From the NCBI GenBank assembly GCA_964558465.1, contig CAZLEF010000128.1:1-12520 (forward strand): 12,520 nt of DNA, written 5' to 3'. The stretch is from JACJYC01 sp964558465. GTDB lineage: Bacteria > Bacteroidota > Bacteroidia > Chitinophagales > Saprospiraceae. Numbering within the stretch: the stretch's first letter is position 1; every line of letters starts with the position of its first letter. Under the pieces are notes generated by a model. It saw only the letters and a program-made list of their open reading frames with translations. It was not told where the DNA came from and did no database searches. The position numbers and the translations under genes were made by a program. Positions 6,579-12,520 of this stretch are shown here, in pieces.

Positions 6579-7445
6579 TTACAGCTCTGTTATCTTTCCG
6601 TACGTCTCCGGCCTTCGATCCCGGAAAAACTGCCAGACGCTGCGCACCTCCTCGATCATGCCGAGGTCAAACTCCGCGACGAGCAGTTCGTCCTTGTCCT
6701 CTGAGGCCTGGGCAAAAATCTGTCCCCGCGGGTCGACGAAATAGGAAGAACCGTAAAATTTACCCAGGTTCCAGGGGCGCTCCGTACCTACCCGGTTGAT
6801 ACAGCCCATGAAATAGCCGTTGGCGGCGGCGTGGGCCGGTTGTTCCAGTTTCCAGAGGTATTGCGACAACCCGGCCACGGTGGCGGAGGGGTTGTACACA
6901 ATTTCCGCGCCGTTGAGGCCCAGGATGCGCGCGCCTTCGGGAAAATGGCGGTCGTAACAGATGTACACCCCGACCCTGGCGTACCGGGTCTGGAATACCG
7001 GATAACCCAGGTTGCCGGGTTTGAAGAAAAATTTTTCCCAGAAACCGGAGGTATGCGGGATATGGTTTTTGCGGTATTTGCCCAGATAGGTTCCGTCCGC
7101 GTCGATCACCGCAGCAGTATTATAGAGGATGCCGGCCTGTTCCTTTTCGAAAATGGGAACGATCATGACCATCTGGTACTTTTTGGCGTATTCGGCCATG
7201 CGTTCTACCGTCGGCCCCGGGATAGGTTCGGCGGAGGCATACCATTTGGCATCCTGGCCCGGACAAAAATAGGGGGTGTTGAAGATCTCCTGCAAACAAA
7301 GGATCTGTACCCCTTGCCGACCGGCGTCTTCGATGTACGGGATATGTTTTTGCAACATGGTTTCCTTGATCTGTTCGATGCTGCCTTCGCCCTCCGTCAT
7401 CGGGAGGCTCATCTGGATCAGGCCGGATTTTATGATTTTTTGCAT
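6579..7445 (-). CDS. Beta-ureidopropionase-type carbon-nitrogen hydrolase
   Basis: This 288-residue nitrilase-superfamily amidohydrolase most likely converts N-carbamoyl-beta-alanine (or N-carbamoyl-beta-aminoisobutyrate) to the beta-amino acid, CO2 and ammonia, the third step of reductive pyrimidine breakdown. The catalytic triad is visible: E53 (LQEIFNTPYF), K126 (YRKNHIP) and C163 (YICYDRHFPEG). The KNHIP block and the following phenylalanine-rich loop with GYPVFQT are characteristic of the beta-ureidopropionase/N-carbamoylputrescine amidase branch. Length is normal for a bacterial single-domain enzyme. N-carbamoylputrescine amidase or carbamoyl-D-amino-acid hydrolase are alternatives from sequence alone, but the neighbours dihydropyrimidinase and PreTA favour ureidopropionase. 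The ATG at 7445 lies inside the 30-codon HEPN remnant in another frame, so translation may be coupled to it. The original promoter or leader of this gene may have been displaced by the foreign insert. Confidence 0.92.
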   Translation of the reverse strand: MQKIIKSGLIQMSLPMTEGEGSIEQIKETMLQKHIPYIEDAGRQGVQILCLQEIFNTPYFCPGQDAKWYASAEPIPGPTVERMAEYAKKYQMVMIVPIFEKEQAGILYNTAAVIDADGTYLGKYRKNHIPHTSGFWEKFFFKPGNLGYPVFQTRYARVGVYICYDRHFPEGARILGLNGAEIVYNPSATVAGLSQYLWKLEQPAHAAANGYFMGCINRVGTERPWNLGKFYGSSYFVDPRGQIFAQASEDKDELLVAEFDLGMIEEVRSVWQFFRDRRPETYGKITEL

Positions 7446-7522
7446 TCTTGGAATTTATAAATCAGGATTTTTTGAGCCGCCTCCAAAATCGCAATTATAT
7501 TTGCAATATCTTTTTCAGACAT
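7430..7522 (-). pseudogene. Truncated HEPN (HepT-like) toxin remnant, 30 codons
   Basis: Translating the minus strand from ATG at 7522 gives 30 codons ending at TAA (7432-7430). The peptide begins MSEKDIANI and continues ILEAAQKILIYKF, closely matching the opening helix of DUF86/HepT-type HEPN proteins (D..I..ILEAIEKI..Y). Family members are usually about 110 residues, and the RX4-6H active-site region is absent, so this is a broken gene. The start overlaps the MNT stop by 8 bp (ATGTCTGA), the usual operon geometry of MNT-HEPN pairs. The sequence is AT-rich like the MNT gene. Its 3' part is replaced by the ureidopropionase start, which it overlaps out of frame. The peptide is short, so the family call is inference from pattern plus context. 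Confidence 0.65.
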
Positions 7523-7814
7523 AAATCGCAGATTTAATTATCTGGTTTTTATAATAGGGTTTAAGGTATTTTTCCCGAGCAACGTCTACTTCTTTTTTAA
7601 ATTTACTTTTAATGAGATATTTTATCTTTTCTTTTTTTTCACTTAACCCCTCGGTTCCGGGAGCAAATTCGACAATTAAATCAATATCGCTTTTTTCAGT
7701 TTGCTCATCTCTTGCGTAAGAGCCAAATAAACCGATCCTGATAATTTGAAAATCTTTTTCAAAATCAGGTTTTATTTCATTTAAAAACATCAATATATCT
7801 TCTTTTGAAATCAT
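7515..7814 (-). CDS. MNT-type nucleotidyltransferase (MntA-like antitoxin)
   Basis: This 99-residue protein has the minimal nucleotidyltransferase fold. It shows the GSYAR motif at 31-35, followed by SDIDL with metal-binding D43 and D45, and a third acidic residue D77 (KEVDVARE). In known MNT-HEPN toxin-antitoxin pairs the MNT protein AMPylates a tyrosine of the HEPN RNase and silences it. All active-site residues look intact. The gene is much more AT-rich than the flanking catabolic genes, which suggests acquisition by transfer. It sits between dihydropyrimidinase and ureidopropionase on the same strand, breaking an otherwise pathway-only cluster. Its HEPN partner is reduced to a remnant (7430-7522), so it is probably an orphan antitoxin. 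It could persist simply because it keeps transcription and translation flowing into ureidopropionase. A solo MNT regulator of unknown target is the alternative. Confidence 0.88.
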   Translation of the reverse strand: MISKEDILMFLNEIKPDFEKDFQIIRIGLFGSYARDEQTEKSDIDLIVEFAPGTEGLSEKKEKIKYLIKSKFKKEVDVAREKYLKPYYKNQIIKSAIYV

Positions 7815-7906
7815 TATAACGGAATTGAAGGCATTTTATTAGTGGTCCTGCGAAAATTCAACCTGCAATTTACAACAAATTTTTAGTATTAATGGTTTCG
7901 AATAAT

Positions 7907-9289
7907 CTATATAACCGCACCAGCCTTTTTACGCTTCAGAAAAGCCCCGAAACCTTTTTCGATCTTTACCTGCCCGTGATCGACAGCCACTTTTCCCCTC
8001 AACAGGACGATCTTGCATTTCCCTTTCACTTCCCAGCCTTCGTAAGCGGAATAATCCACGTTCATATGGTGGGTTTTGGCGGAAAGGGTGTGTTTTTCCT
8101 CCGGATCGAAGAGCACGAGGTCGGCGTCGGAACCGGGAGCGATGCAGCCTTTTTTTGGGTACAATCCGAAGATTTTAGCCGGGTTGGCCGCGATCAGTTC
8201 CACATATTTATTTGGGCTGATCCGGCCTTTTTCAACGCCTTCCGACCAGAGCAGTTCCATGCGGTTTTCGATGGCCGGGTGCCCGTTGGGGATTTTGGAA
8301 AAGTCGTCTTTGCCCATCATTTTTTGTTCCCATTTGAAGGGGCAGTGGTCGGTGGCTACGATTTGCACGAGCCCTTGGTGGATACCTGCCCACAGCGCAG
8401 CCTGGTCCTTTTTTTCGCGCAACGGCGGACTCATCACCCATTTGGCGCCTTCGGGGTCTTTTTCGTACAGGGAAGCGTCGAGGATCAGGTACTGGATACA
8501 GGTTTCGGCATACACCTTCTGGTTGCGGAAGGTGGCGTTTCGCACAGCGTTGAGGGCGCCTTCGCAGGTCATGTGCACGATATAGGCCGGCACGCCGGTG
8601 TAAAACGCCATATCCGCAAAACGGGCGGAGGCTTCGGCTTCGGTGATCTCGGGTTGGGACAGGTAGTGGTATAGCGGCGATAACTTGCCTTCCGACCGGT
8701 GTTTGGCGATGAGCCGGTCGATCATGTCGCCGTTGGTGGCGTGTACCGTCACCATGCCGCCCTGTTTTTTTACCTCCTGCATCAGGTCGATCATTTGGCC
8801 GTCGTCGATCATCAGTGCGCCCTTGTAGGCCATGAAGGTTTTGAAGGAGGTAATGCCTTCCTCTTCCACCATTTCCCGGATCTCTTTGCGGGTATTTTCG
8901 TTGAAGTCGGTCACCGCCATATGGAAGGAATAGTCGCCGAAACAATTCCCGTCGGAGCGGCCGCGCCAGGCTTCCAGCGCGTGACGGAGGGATTTTCCCT
9001 GGGTCTGAAGGATAAAATCGATCACTGTGGTGGTACCGCCGTGCAACGCTGCGAGGGTGCCGGTCGCATAATTGTCGCTGGAAAAAGTACCCATGAACGG
9101 CATATCCAGGTGCACGTGGGGGTCGATGCCGCCGGGGAAAATTACTTTGCCTGTCGCGTCGATCGTTTGCCGGGCATCGACTTGCAGGTTTTTCCCAATG
9201 GAGTGAATGGTTTCGCCCTCGATATAGATGTCGGCCCGGTAGTCTTCCGAGGCGGTGAGGATGCGGCCGTTTTTGATCAGGATGCTCAT
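7907..9289 (-). CDS. hydA: Dihydropyrimidinase (D-hydantoinase family)
   Basis: This cytosolic zinc amidohydrolase opens dihydrouracil or dihydrothymine to the N-carbamoyl-beta-amino acid, the second step of the pathway. The 460-residue protein shows the expected binuclear metal set: H58 and H60 (DPHVHLDMPF), carbamylated K150 (TSFKTFMAYKG), H183 (TVHATNGD), H239 (YIVHMTCEG) and D314 (VATDHCPFK). Y155 in the AYKG motif is the usual substrate-contacting tyrosine. The length is typical. The start at 9289 (MSILIKNGRI) is the standard amidohydrolase beginning, and a longer frame reading in from 9395 is in a different frame and spurious. Allantoinase and plain hydantoinase are family alternatives; adjacency to ureidopropionase and PreTA makes dihydropyrimidinase most likely. 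It lies about 110 bp after the transporter gene in the same direction. Confidence 0.95.
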   Translation of the reverse strand: MSILIKNGRILTASEDYRADIYIEGETIHSIGKNLQVDARQTIDATGKVIFPGGIDPHVHLDMPFMGTFSSDNYATGTLAALHGGTTTVIDFILQTQGKSLRHALEAWRGRSDGNCFGDYSFHMAVTDFNENTRKEIREMVEEEGITSFKTFMAYKGALMIDDGQMIDLMQEVKKQGGMVTVHATNGDMIDRLIAKHRSEGKLSPLYHYLSQPEITEAEASARFADMAFYTGVPAYIVHMTCEGALNAVRNATFRNQKVYAETCIQYLILDASLYEKDPEGAKWVMSPPLREKKDQAALWAGIHQGLVQIVATDHCPFKWEQKMMGKDDFSKIPNGHPAIENRMELLWSEGVEKGRISPNKYVELIAANPAKIFGLYPKKGCIAPGSDADLVLFDPEEKHTLSAKTHHMNVDYSAYEGWEVKGKCKIVLLRGKVAVDHGQVKIEKGFGAFLKRKKAGAVI

Positions 9290-9398
9290 ATTTCAAGGTG
9301 AAAATGATTACACAGAGAATACTGGAACACAGAAACACGGATTGAAGTGATTGCACTGATTCCACTGAGAACACTGAGGAATATACAAAAAACAAACT
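9290..9398. other. Low-complexity spacer between transporter and dihydropyrimidinase
   Basis: The plus strand from about 9308 to 9376 is built from short ACAGAGAA, ACACAG and CACTGA-like words in a loose repeat. There is no gene and no TAnnTTTG box. Such sequences commonly give serine- and valine-rich false frames. Its role is unknown; dihydropyrimidinase is probably read through from the transporter. Confidence 0.5.
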
Positions 9399-10895
9399 CT
9401 AGGGTAAATCCACCGTCAACCGTCTACCGTGGGCCGTCCACCGCCCCCTCAGCCCCCAATACACCCCGAACGCCAGGAAGAAGGTCACAAACCACGCATA
9501 AGAATACAGATCCATCCAGAACGGCCCGACAGCGCCCGCCGGCAAGGCCCCTACGGTGGCCAGGAAACCGGGCAAAACCGGTAAAATGCTGACGGTAAAC
9601 GCAATCCAGGCGGGGATGTTCCAGCCTTTGTAAATGCCGTCGGGCTTGAACAATTGGGCGAGGTCCAGCCGGGTTTTCCGGATGAGGTAGTAATCGCAGA
9701 TCATGACGCCGGCCAGGGCGCCCAGCAACGCGGAATAGGCGATCAGCCAGACAAATATGTACCCGTGCGGGTCGGCCAGCAATTTCCAGGGGAAGATCAC
9801 AATACCGATAACGCCGGTGATATACCCGCCCATGCGGTAACTGATCTTTTTGGGCATGATATTGGCAATGCTGTTGGCCGGCGCTACGACGTTGGCGGCG
9901 ATATTGGTGGTCAGGGTGGCGATCGTCAGGCCGGCCATGGACAGGACTACAACCCAGGGCGAATCAAATTTACCCAGCAACGCCACCGGATCCCAGATCG
10001 CCTCGCCAAAAATGAGTACGGTTGCGCTGGTCACGGCTATTCCGATAAATGAATACAGCGCCATCGTTCCGGGTAAACCAATTGCTTGCCCGATCACCTG
10101 GTCTTTTTGTGACTTGGCGTACCGGGTAAAATCCGGAATGTTCAGCGACAGGGTTGCCCAAAATCCGACCATGGCCGTCAGACTCGGCCAGAATACGGCC
10201 CAGAATTGGACATTCGAATTGGCGCTGAGCTGATAAGAGGCCTCCAGAATGCTGCCCATCGAGCCGACTTCAATCCAGGCCCAGGCCAGCAAACCCAGGC
10301 CGATGAGCAGCAGGAAGGGCGCCGACCAGGTCTCCAGTGTTTTGATGGACTCGATCCCCCTGTGAATGATGTACATGTTCATCGCCCAGAACAGGAGGAA
10401 ACAGGCCAGTTGCCCCAGGTTCAGGCCGATGAGATCCCCCAGGTAAGGACTTCCGGCCAACCCGGGCATCAGCGCCAACAGCAACTGGTAAATGGCCGCC
10501 CCGCCGATCCAGGTCTGGATGCCAAACCAGCCGCAGGCCACCAATCCCCGGAGCAAACCCGCTAATATAGCGCCATCTACGCCAAAACTCAGGCGCAGGA
10601 ACACCGGCAAGGGGATCCCGTATTTGGTACCGACATGCGCATTCAGGATCATCGGGACGAGTACGATGACGTTTCCCAGGATGATCGTAAACAGCGCCTG
10701 CCACCAGTTCATGCCCTGGTCGATCAGGCTGCTGGCCAGCATATAGGTCGGAATACAGACCGCCATACCCACCCAGATGGAGGCGATATGCCAGCGGTTC
10801 CAGGTGCGTCCGGAGGCCGGTACCGGCGCAAAATCCGCACTGTACAGTGGCGATGCGGAAACGTCTTCGGTGAGTTCTGCGATTTCTTCTTTCAT
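9399..10895 (-). CDS. NCS1-family nucleobase/hydantoin permease
   Basis: This inner-membrane nucleobase-cation symporter has 498 residues from the chosen start and is predicted to have about 12 membrane segments. NCS1 hallmarks are visible: TWNRWHIASIWVGM near the first helix (31-44), GTKYGIPLPVFLRLSFG (89-105), GWFGIQTWIGG (122-132), FWATLSLNIPDFTRYA (245-260) and NIAANVVAPAN (331-341). W123, Q127, W246 and N335 correspond plausibly to the substrate-contacting Trp, Gln, Trp and Asn of the Mhp1 hydantoin transporter. The substrate is probably uracil, thymine, dihydropyrimidine or hydantoin; the operon points to pyrimidines. The upstream ATG at 10955 would add 20 residues encoded by palindromic repeats, so the start at 10895 (MKEEIAELTED) is preferred. 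The gene lies between the aminotransferase and dihydropyrimidinase on the same strand. Confidence 0.93.
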   Translation of the reverse strand: MKEEIAELTEDVSASPLYSADFAPVPASGRTWNRWHIASIWVGMAVCIPTYMLASSLIDQGMNWWQALFTIILGNVIVLVPMILNAHVGTKYGIPLPVFLRLSFGVDGAILAGLLRGLVACGWFGIQTWIGGAAIYQLLLALMPGLAGSPYLGDLIGLNLGQLACFLLFWAMNMYIIHRGIESIKTLETWSAPFLLLIGLGLLAWAWIEVGSMGSILEASYQLSANSNVQFWAVFWPSLTAMVGFWATLSLNIPDFTRYAKSQKDQVIGQAIGLPGTMALYSFIGIAVTSATVLIFGEAIWDPVALLGKFDSPWVVVLSMAGLTIATLTTNIAANVVAPANSIANIMPKKISYRMGGYITGVIGIVIFPWKLLADPHGYIFVWLIAYSALLGALAGVMICDYYLIRKTRLDLAQLFKPDGIYKGWNIPAWIAFTVSILPVLPGFLATVGALPAGAVGPFWMDLYSYAWFVTFFLAFGVYWGLRGRWTAHGRRLTVDLP

Positions 10896-10902
10896 TTTGT
10901 AC

Positions 10903-11044
10903 CCCCGACCTCTGGTCGGGGCCAAATAGTACCCCCCGACCAAAGGTCGGGGCAAATAGCGCTTCCAACCTCCCGGTCGGAAGAAAAATGATTTTTGCGC
11001 TGATCGGGAGATCAGGAGGGCTTCCTCCGACCGGAGGTCGGAGG
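10903..11044. repeat. Five GACC-N3-GGTC-type palindromes between aminotransferase and transporter
   Basis: Five hairpin units: 10903-10921 (CCCCGACC/GGTCGGGG, loop TCT), 10934-10952 (same arms, loop AAA), 10962-10983 (CTTCCAACC/GGTCGGAAG, one mismatch), 11000-11015 (CTGATC/GATCAG, loop GGGA) and 11024-11044 (CCTCCGACC/GGTCGGAGG, loop GGA). Spacers share CAAATAG. They belong to the same family as the preT-preA units. The arms differ between units yet stay complementary. The array spans nearly the whole 151-bp gap and ends 3 bp from the aminotransferase stop (TAG at 11049-11047). Confidence 0.9.
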
Positions 11045-11046
11045 CA

Positions 11047-12360
11047 CTAGGATTTTACCTGACGGAAAGCCTTATCCAGCAAATCCAGCGCCACCGCCAC
11101 ATCCTCTTCCTGAGCGGTCATGGGCGGCGAGATCCGGATCACATTTCCGTACAACCCGCCTTTGCCGATCAGCAGGCCGAGTTCGCGGGTCGCTTCAAAT
11201 AGTTGTTTGGTGGCCTCTGTGGAGGGTTCTTTCCGCTCCCTGTTGTTCACCAGTTCCAGACCCTGCATCAGGCCTTTGCCGCGAACATCCCCGATCACCG
11301 GGTATTTTTCCTGGAGGCGTTCCAGCCCCTGCCGCAGCAACTTGCCCATTTTGGCCACATGTTTGGGGTCAGCCTCTTTTTCCAGCACCGAGATGGACGC
11401 CAGGGAAGCCGCGCACGACACCGGGTTGCCGCCGAAGGTGCTGATCGTCAGCCCGGCGTTCCGGGTGCTCTCTGCGATTTCCGGGGTAGTGATGGTATTG
11501 GCCAGCGGAAAGCCGTTGGCGATGCTTTTGGCCATTGTCATGATGTCGGGTTGGACGTTCCAGTGTTCGATGCCGAACCATTTATCGCCGGTCCGGCCGA
11601 AACCGGTCTGCACTTCGTCGGCAATGAACAACCCTCCATAATGTTTGACGATATCCTGCACCAGTTTAAAATACTCCGGCGGCGGAGTGATAAATCCGCC
11701 GACACCCTGGATGGGTTCGGCGATGAATGCCGCTATTTTTCCGGAGGTAGTGGTTTTGATCACGTCCTCTACATCCTGCGCGCAGGCCACTCCGCAACCC
11801 GGGTAGGTCAGTTTCAGCGGACAACGGTAACAATACGGGTTCAACGCATGTTTGATGCCTGCAATATGGGTGCCGCCGATCCGCCAGGGTGATTGACCCG
11901 TCAGGCTCATTCCGACGGCCGAACGGCCGCTGTAACCGTGCCGGAGGGCCACAATCTCCTGCCGGCCGGTATAGGTCTGGGCCAGGAAAACCGCCGTTTC
12001 ATCCGCGTCGGTACCCGATGGCGTGAAGTATGATACCTGCAGTTTACCCGGCGCAAGTTCCGCCATTTTTTCCGCCAGGTTCACATGGGCCTCGTTTGGA
12101 TACAAGGTGGAGGAGTGGATGAGTTTTTCTGCCTGCCCGCTCACCGCCTGGGTCACCTCCGGCCGGTTGTGCCCCACGGCAGTGGTGAGGATCCCGCCGA
12201 AAAAATCGAGGTACTTTTTACCCTCGACGTCCCATACGTACATGCCCTCTCCCCGGTCCAGCGGCAGGGGCTCGGTATAGTACAACAAGTGGTTGGGCCA
12301 CAGGTATTTTTTTTGTTTTTCGAGGATTTCAGTTTTTTTGGTTTTTATCGCTTTCTCCAT
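11047..12360 (-). CDS. Class III PLP aminotransferase, likely beta-alanine/beta-aminoisobutyrate transaminase
   Basis: This 437-residue fold-type I PLP enzyme belongs to class III. The PLP lysine is K278 (TMAKSIANGFPLA), the cofactor-nitrogen aspartate is D248 (IADEVQTGFGRTG), and the phosphate-binding region is SGTDADETA (115-123), where the more common SGTEAN or SGSEAN is varied. It resembles the AGXT2-like branch, which acts on beta-alanine, beta-aminoisobutyrate, alanine-glyoxylate or related omega-amino acids. As the first gene of the pyrimidine cluster it most likely converts beta-alanine or beta-aminoisobutyrate to malonate or methylmalonate semialdehyde. Four cysteines in a short insert (C177, C180, C189, C193; CYRC then CGVAC) could bind a metal. 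The start at 12360 follows an A/T-rich leader; no clear -7 box was found. 4-aminobutyrate aminotransferase or acetylornithine aminotransferase are alternatives from sequence alone. Confidence 0.9.
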   Translation of the reverse strand: MEKAIKTKKTEILEKQKKYLWPNHLLYYTEPLPLDRGEGMYVWDVEGKKYLDFFGGILTTAVGHNRPEVTQAVSGQAEKLIHSSTLYPNEAHVNLAEKMAELAPGKLQVSYFTPSGTDADETAVFLAQTYTGRQEIVALRHGYSGRSAVGMSLTGQSPWRIGGTHIAGIKHALNPYCYRCPLKLTYPGCGVACAQDVEDVIKTTTSGKIAAFIAEPIQGVGGFITPPPEYFKLVQDIVKHYGGLFIADEVQTGFGRTGDKWFGIEHWNVQPDIMTMAKSIANGFPLANTITTPEIAESTRNAGLTISTFGGNPVSCAASLASISVLEKEADPKHVAKMGKLLRQGLERLQEKYPVIGDVRGKGLMQGLELVNNRERKEPSTEATKQLFEATRELGLLIGKGGLYGNVIRISPPMTAQEEDVAVALDLLDKAFRQVKS

Positions 12361-12406
12361 ATTTTAGGCTATTTGCTTTTGGTGAAATGAATTTTTTAAT
12401 CCCCCG

Positions 12407-12520
12407 CTCTCCAAGTCTCCCTCTCTCCAAGTCTCCCCCTCTCCAAGTCTCCCTCTCTCCAAGTCTCCCCCTCTCCAAGTCTCCCCCTCTCCAAGTCTCC
12501 CCCTCTCCAAGTCTCCCCCT
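12407..12520. repeat. 16-bp C/T-rich tandem repeat upstream of the aminotransferase
   Basis: Seven units of CTCTCCAAGTCTCCCY run from 12407 to 12518, and an eighth begins at 12519 and leaves the window. The only variable base is the last (T, C, T, C, C, C, C), and the first four units alternate as if a 32-bp double unit had been copied. One strand is nearly pure pyrimidine apart from the AAG. It starts about 47 bp upstream of the aminotransferase ATG, so it lies in or near the operon leader and could affect its expression if the copy number varies. Confidence 0.92.

Noticed and set aside
8232..9395. Minus-strand 387-codon frame overlapping dihydropyrimidinase
   Set aside because: It is out of frame with a well-supported enzyme, its N-terminus comes from the low-complexity spacer, and the rest is arginine- and proline-rich shadow sequence.
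10896..10955. N-terminal extension of the NCS1 permease by 20 residues
   Set aside because: These codons are made of palindromic repeat DNA; the family-like sequence begins at the ATG at 10895.

Overview
This window looks like chromosomal DNA from a member of the Bacteroidota, probably near the Saprospiraceae/Lewinella group. The grounds are the style of the proteins, A-rich sequence just before start codons instead of clear Shine-Dalgarno sites, and several matches to the Bacteroidota -7 promoter box TAnnTTTG. Placement below phylum is inference. All well-supported genes lie on the minus strand, so the biological reading order runs from high to low coordinates.

The core (about 12360 down to 3515) is a nearly complete reductive pyrimidine degradation cluster. 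In transcription order it holds a class III aminotransferase, an NCS1-family nucleobase/hydantoin transporter, dihydropyrimidinase, a small MNT nucleotidyltransferase of foreign appearance with a broken HEPN partner, a beta-ureidopropionase-type amidohydrolase, and the two-subunit NAD-dependent dihydropyrimidine dehydrogenase PreT-PreA. Together they would import uracil, thymine or a related compound, reduce the ring (PreTA), open it (dihydropyrimidinase), release CO2 and ammonia (ureidopropionase) to give beta-alanine or beta-aminoisobutyrate, and transaminate that product to a semialdehyde. The semialdehyde dehydrogenase that would finish the route is not in the window. PreTA appears to have its own promoter (-7 box at 6323-6330).

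The flanks are different. At 2387-3154 is a TIR-domain protein with a C-terminal winged-helix-like domain, set off by a 360-bp gap. At 105-1838 is an exported M28-family metallopeptidase with two unusual active-site residues. Between them is an AT-rich stretch with two divergent -7 boxes and perhaps the remains of a lost gene.

The non-coding sequence is rich in structure. Two clusters of short palindromes with a GACC-N3-GGTC core, whose arms vary in compensating pairs, sit between operon genes, and one supplies the last codons of preT. A three-segment alternative hairpin lies upstream of preT. An 8-bp tandem repeat joined to an inverted partner fills the left edge, and a 16-bp C/T-rich tandem repeat runs off the right edge. 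The most interesting local event is the MNT/HEPN module wedged into the catabolic operon: its HEPN (toxin) gene is cut to 30 codons and overlaps the next enzyme's start codon, while the antitoxin-type gene is intact. I found no tRNA, rRNA, CRISPR array or transposase.
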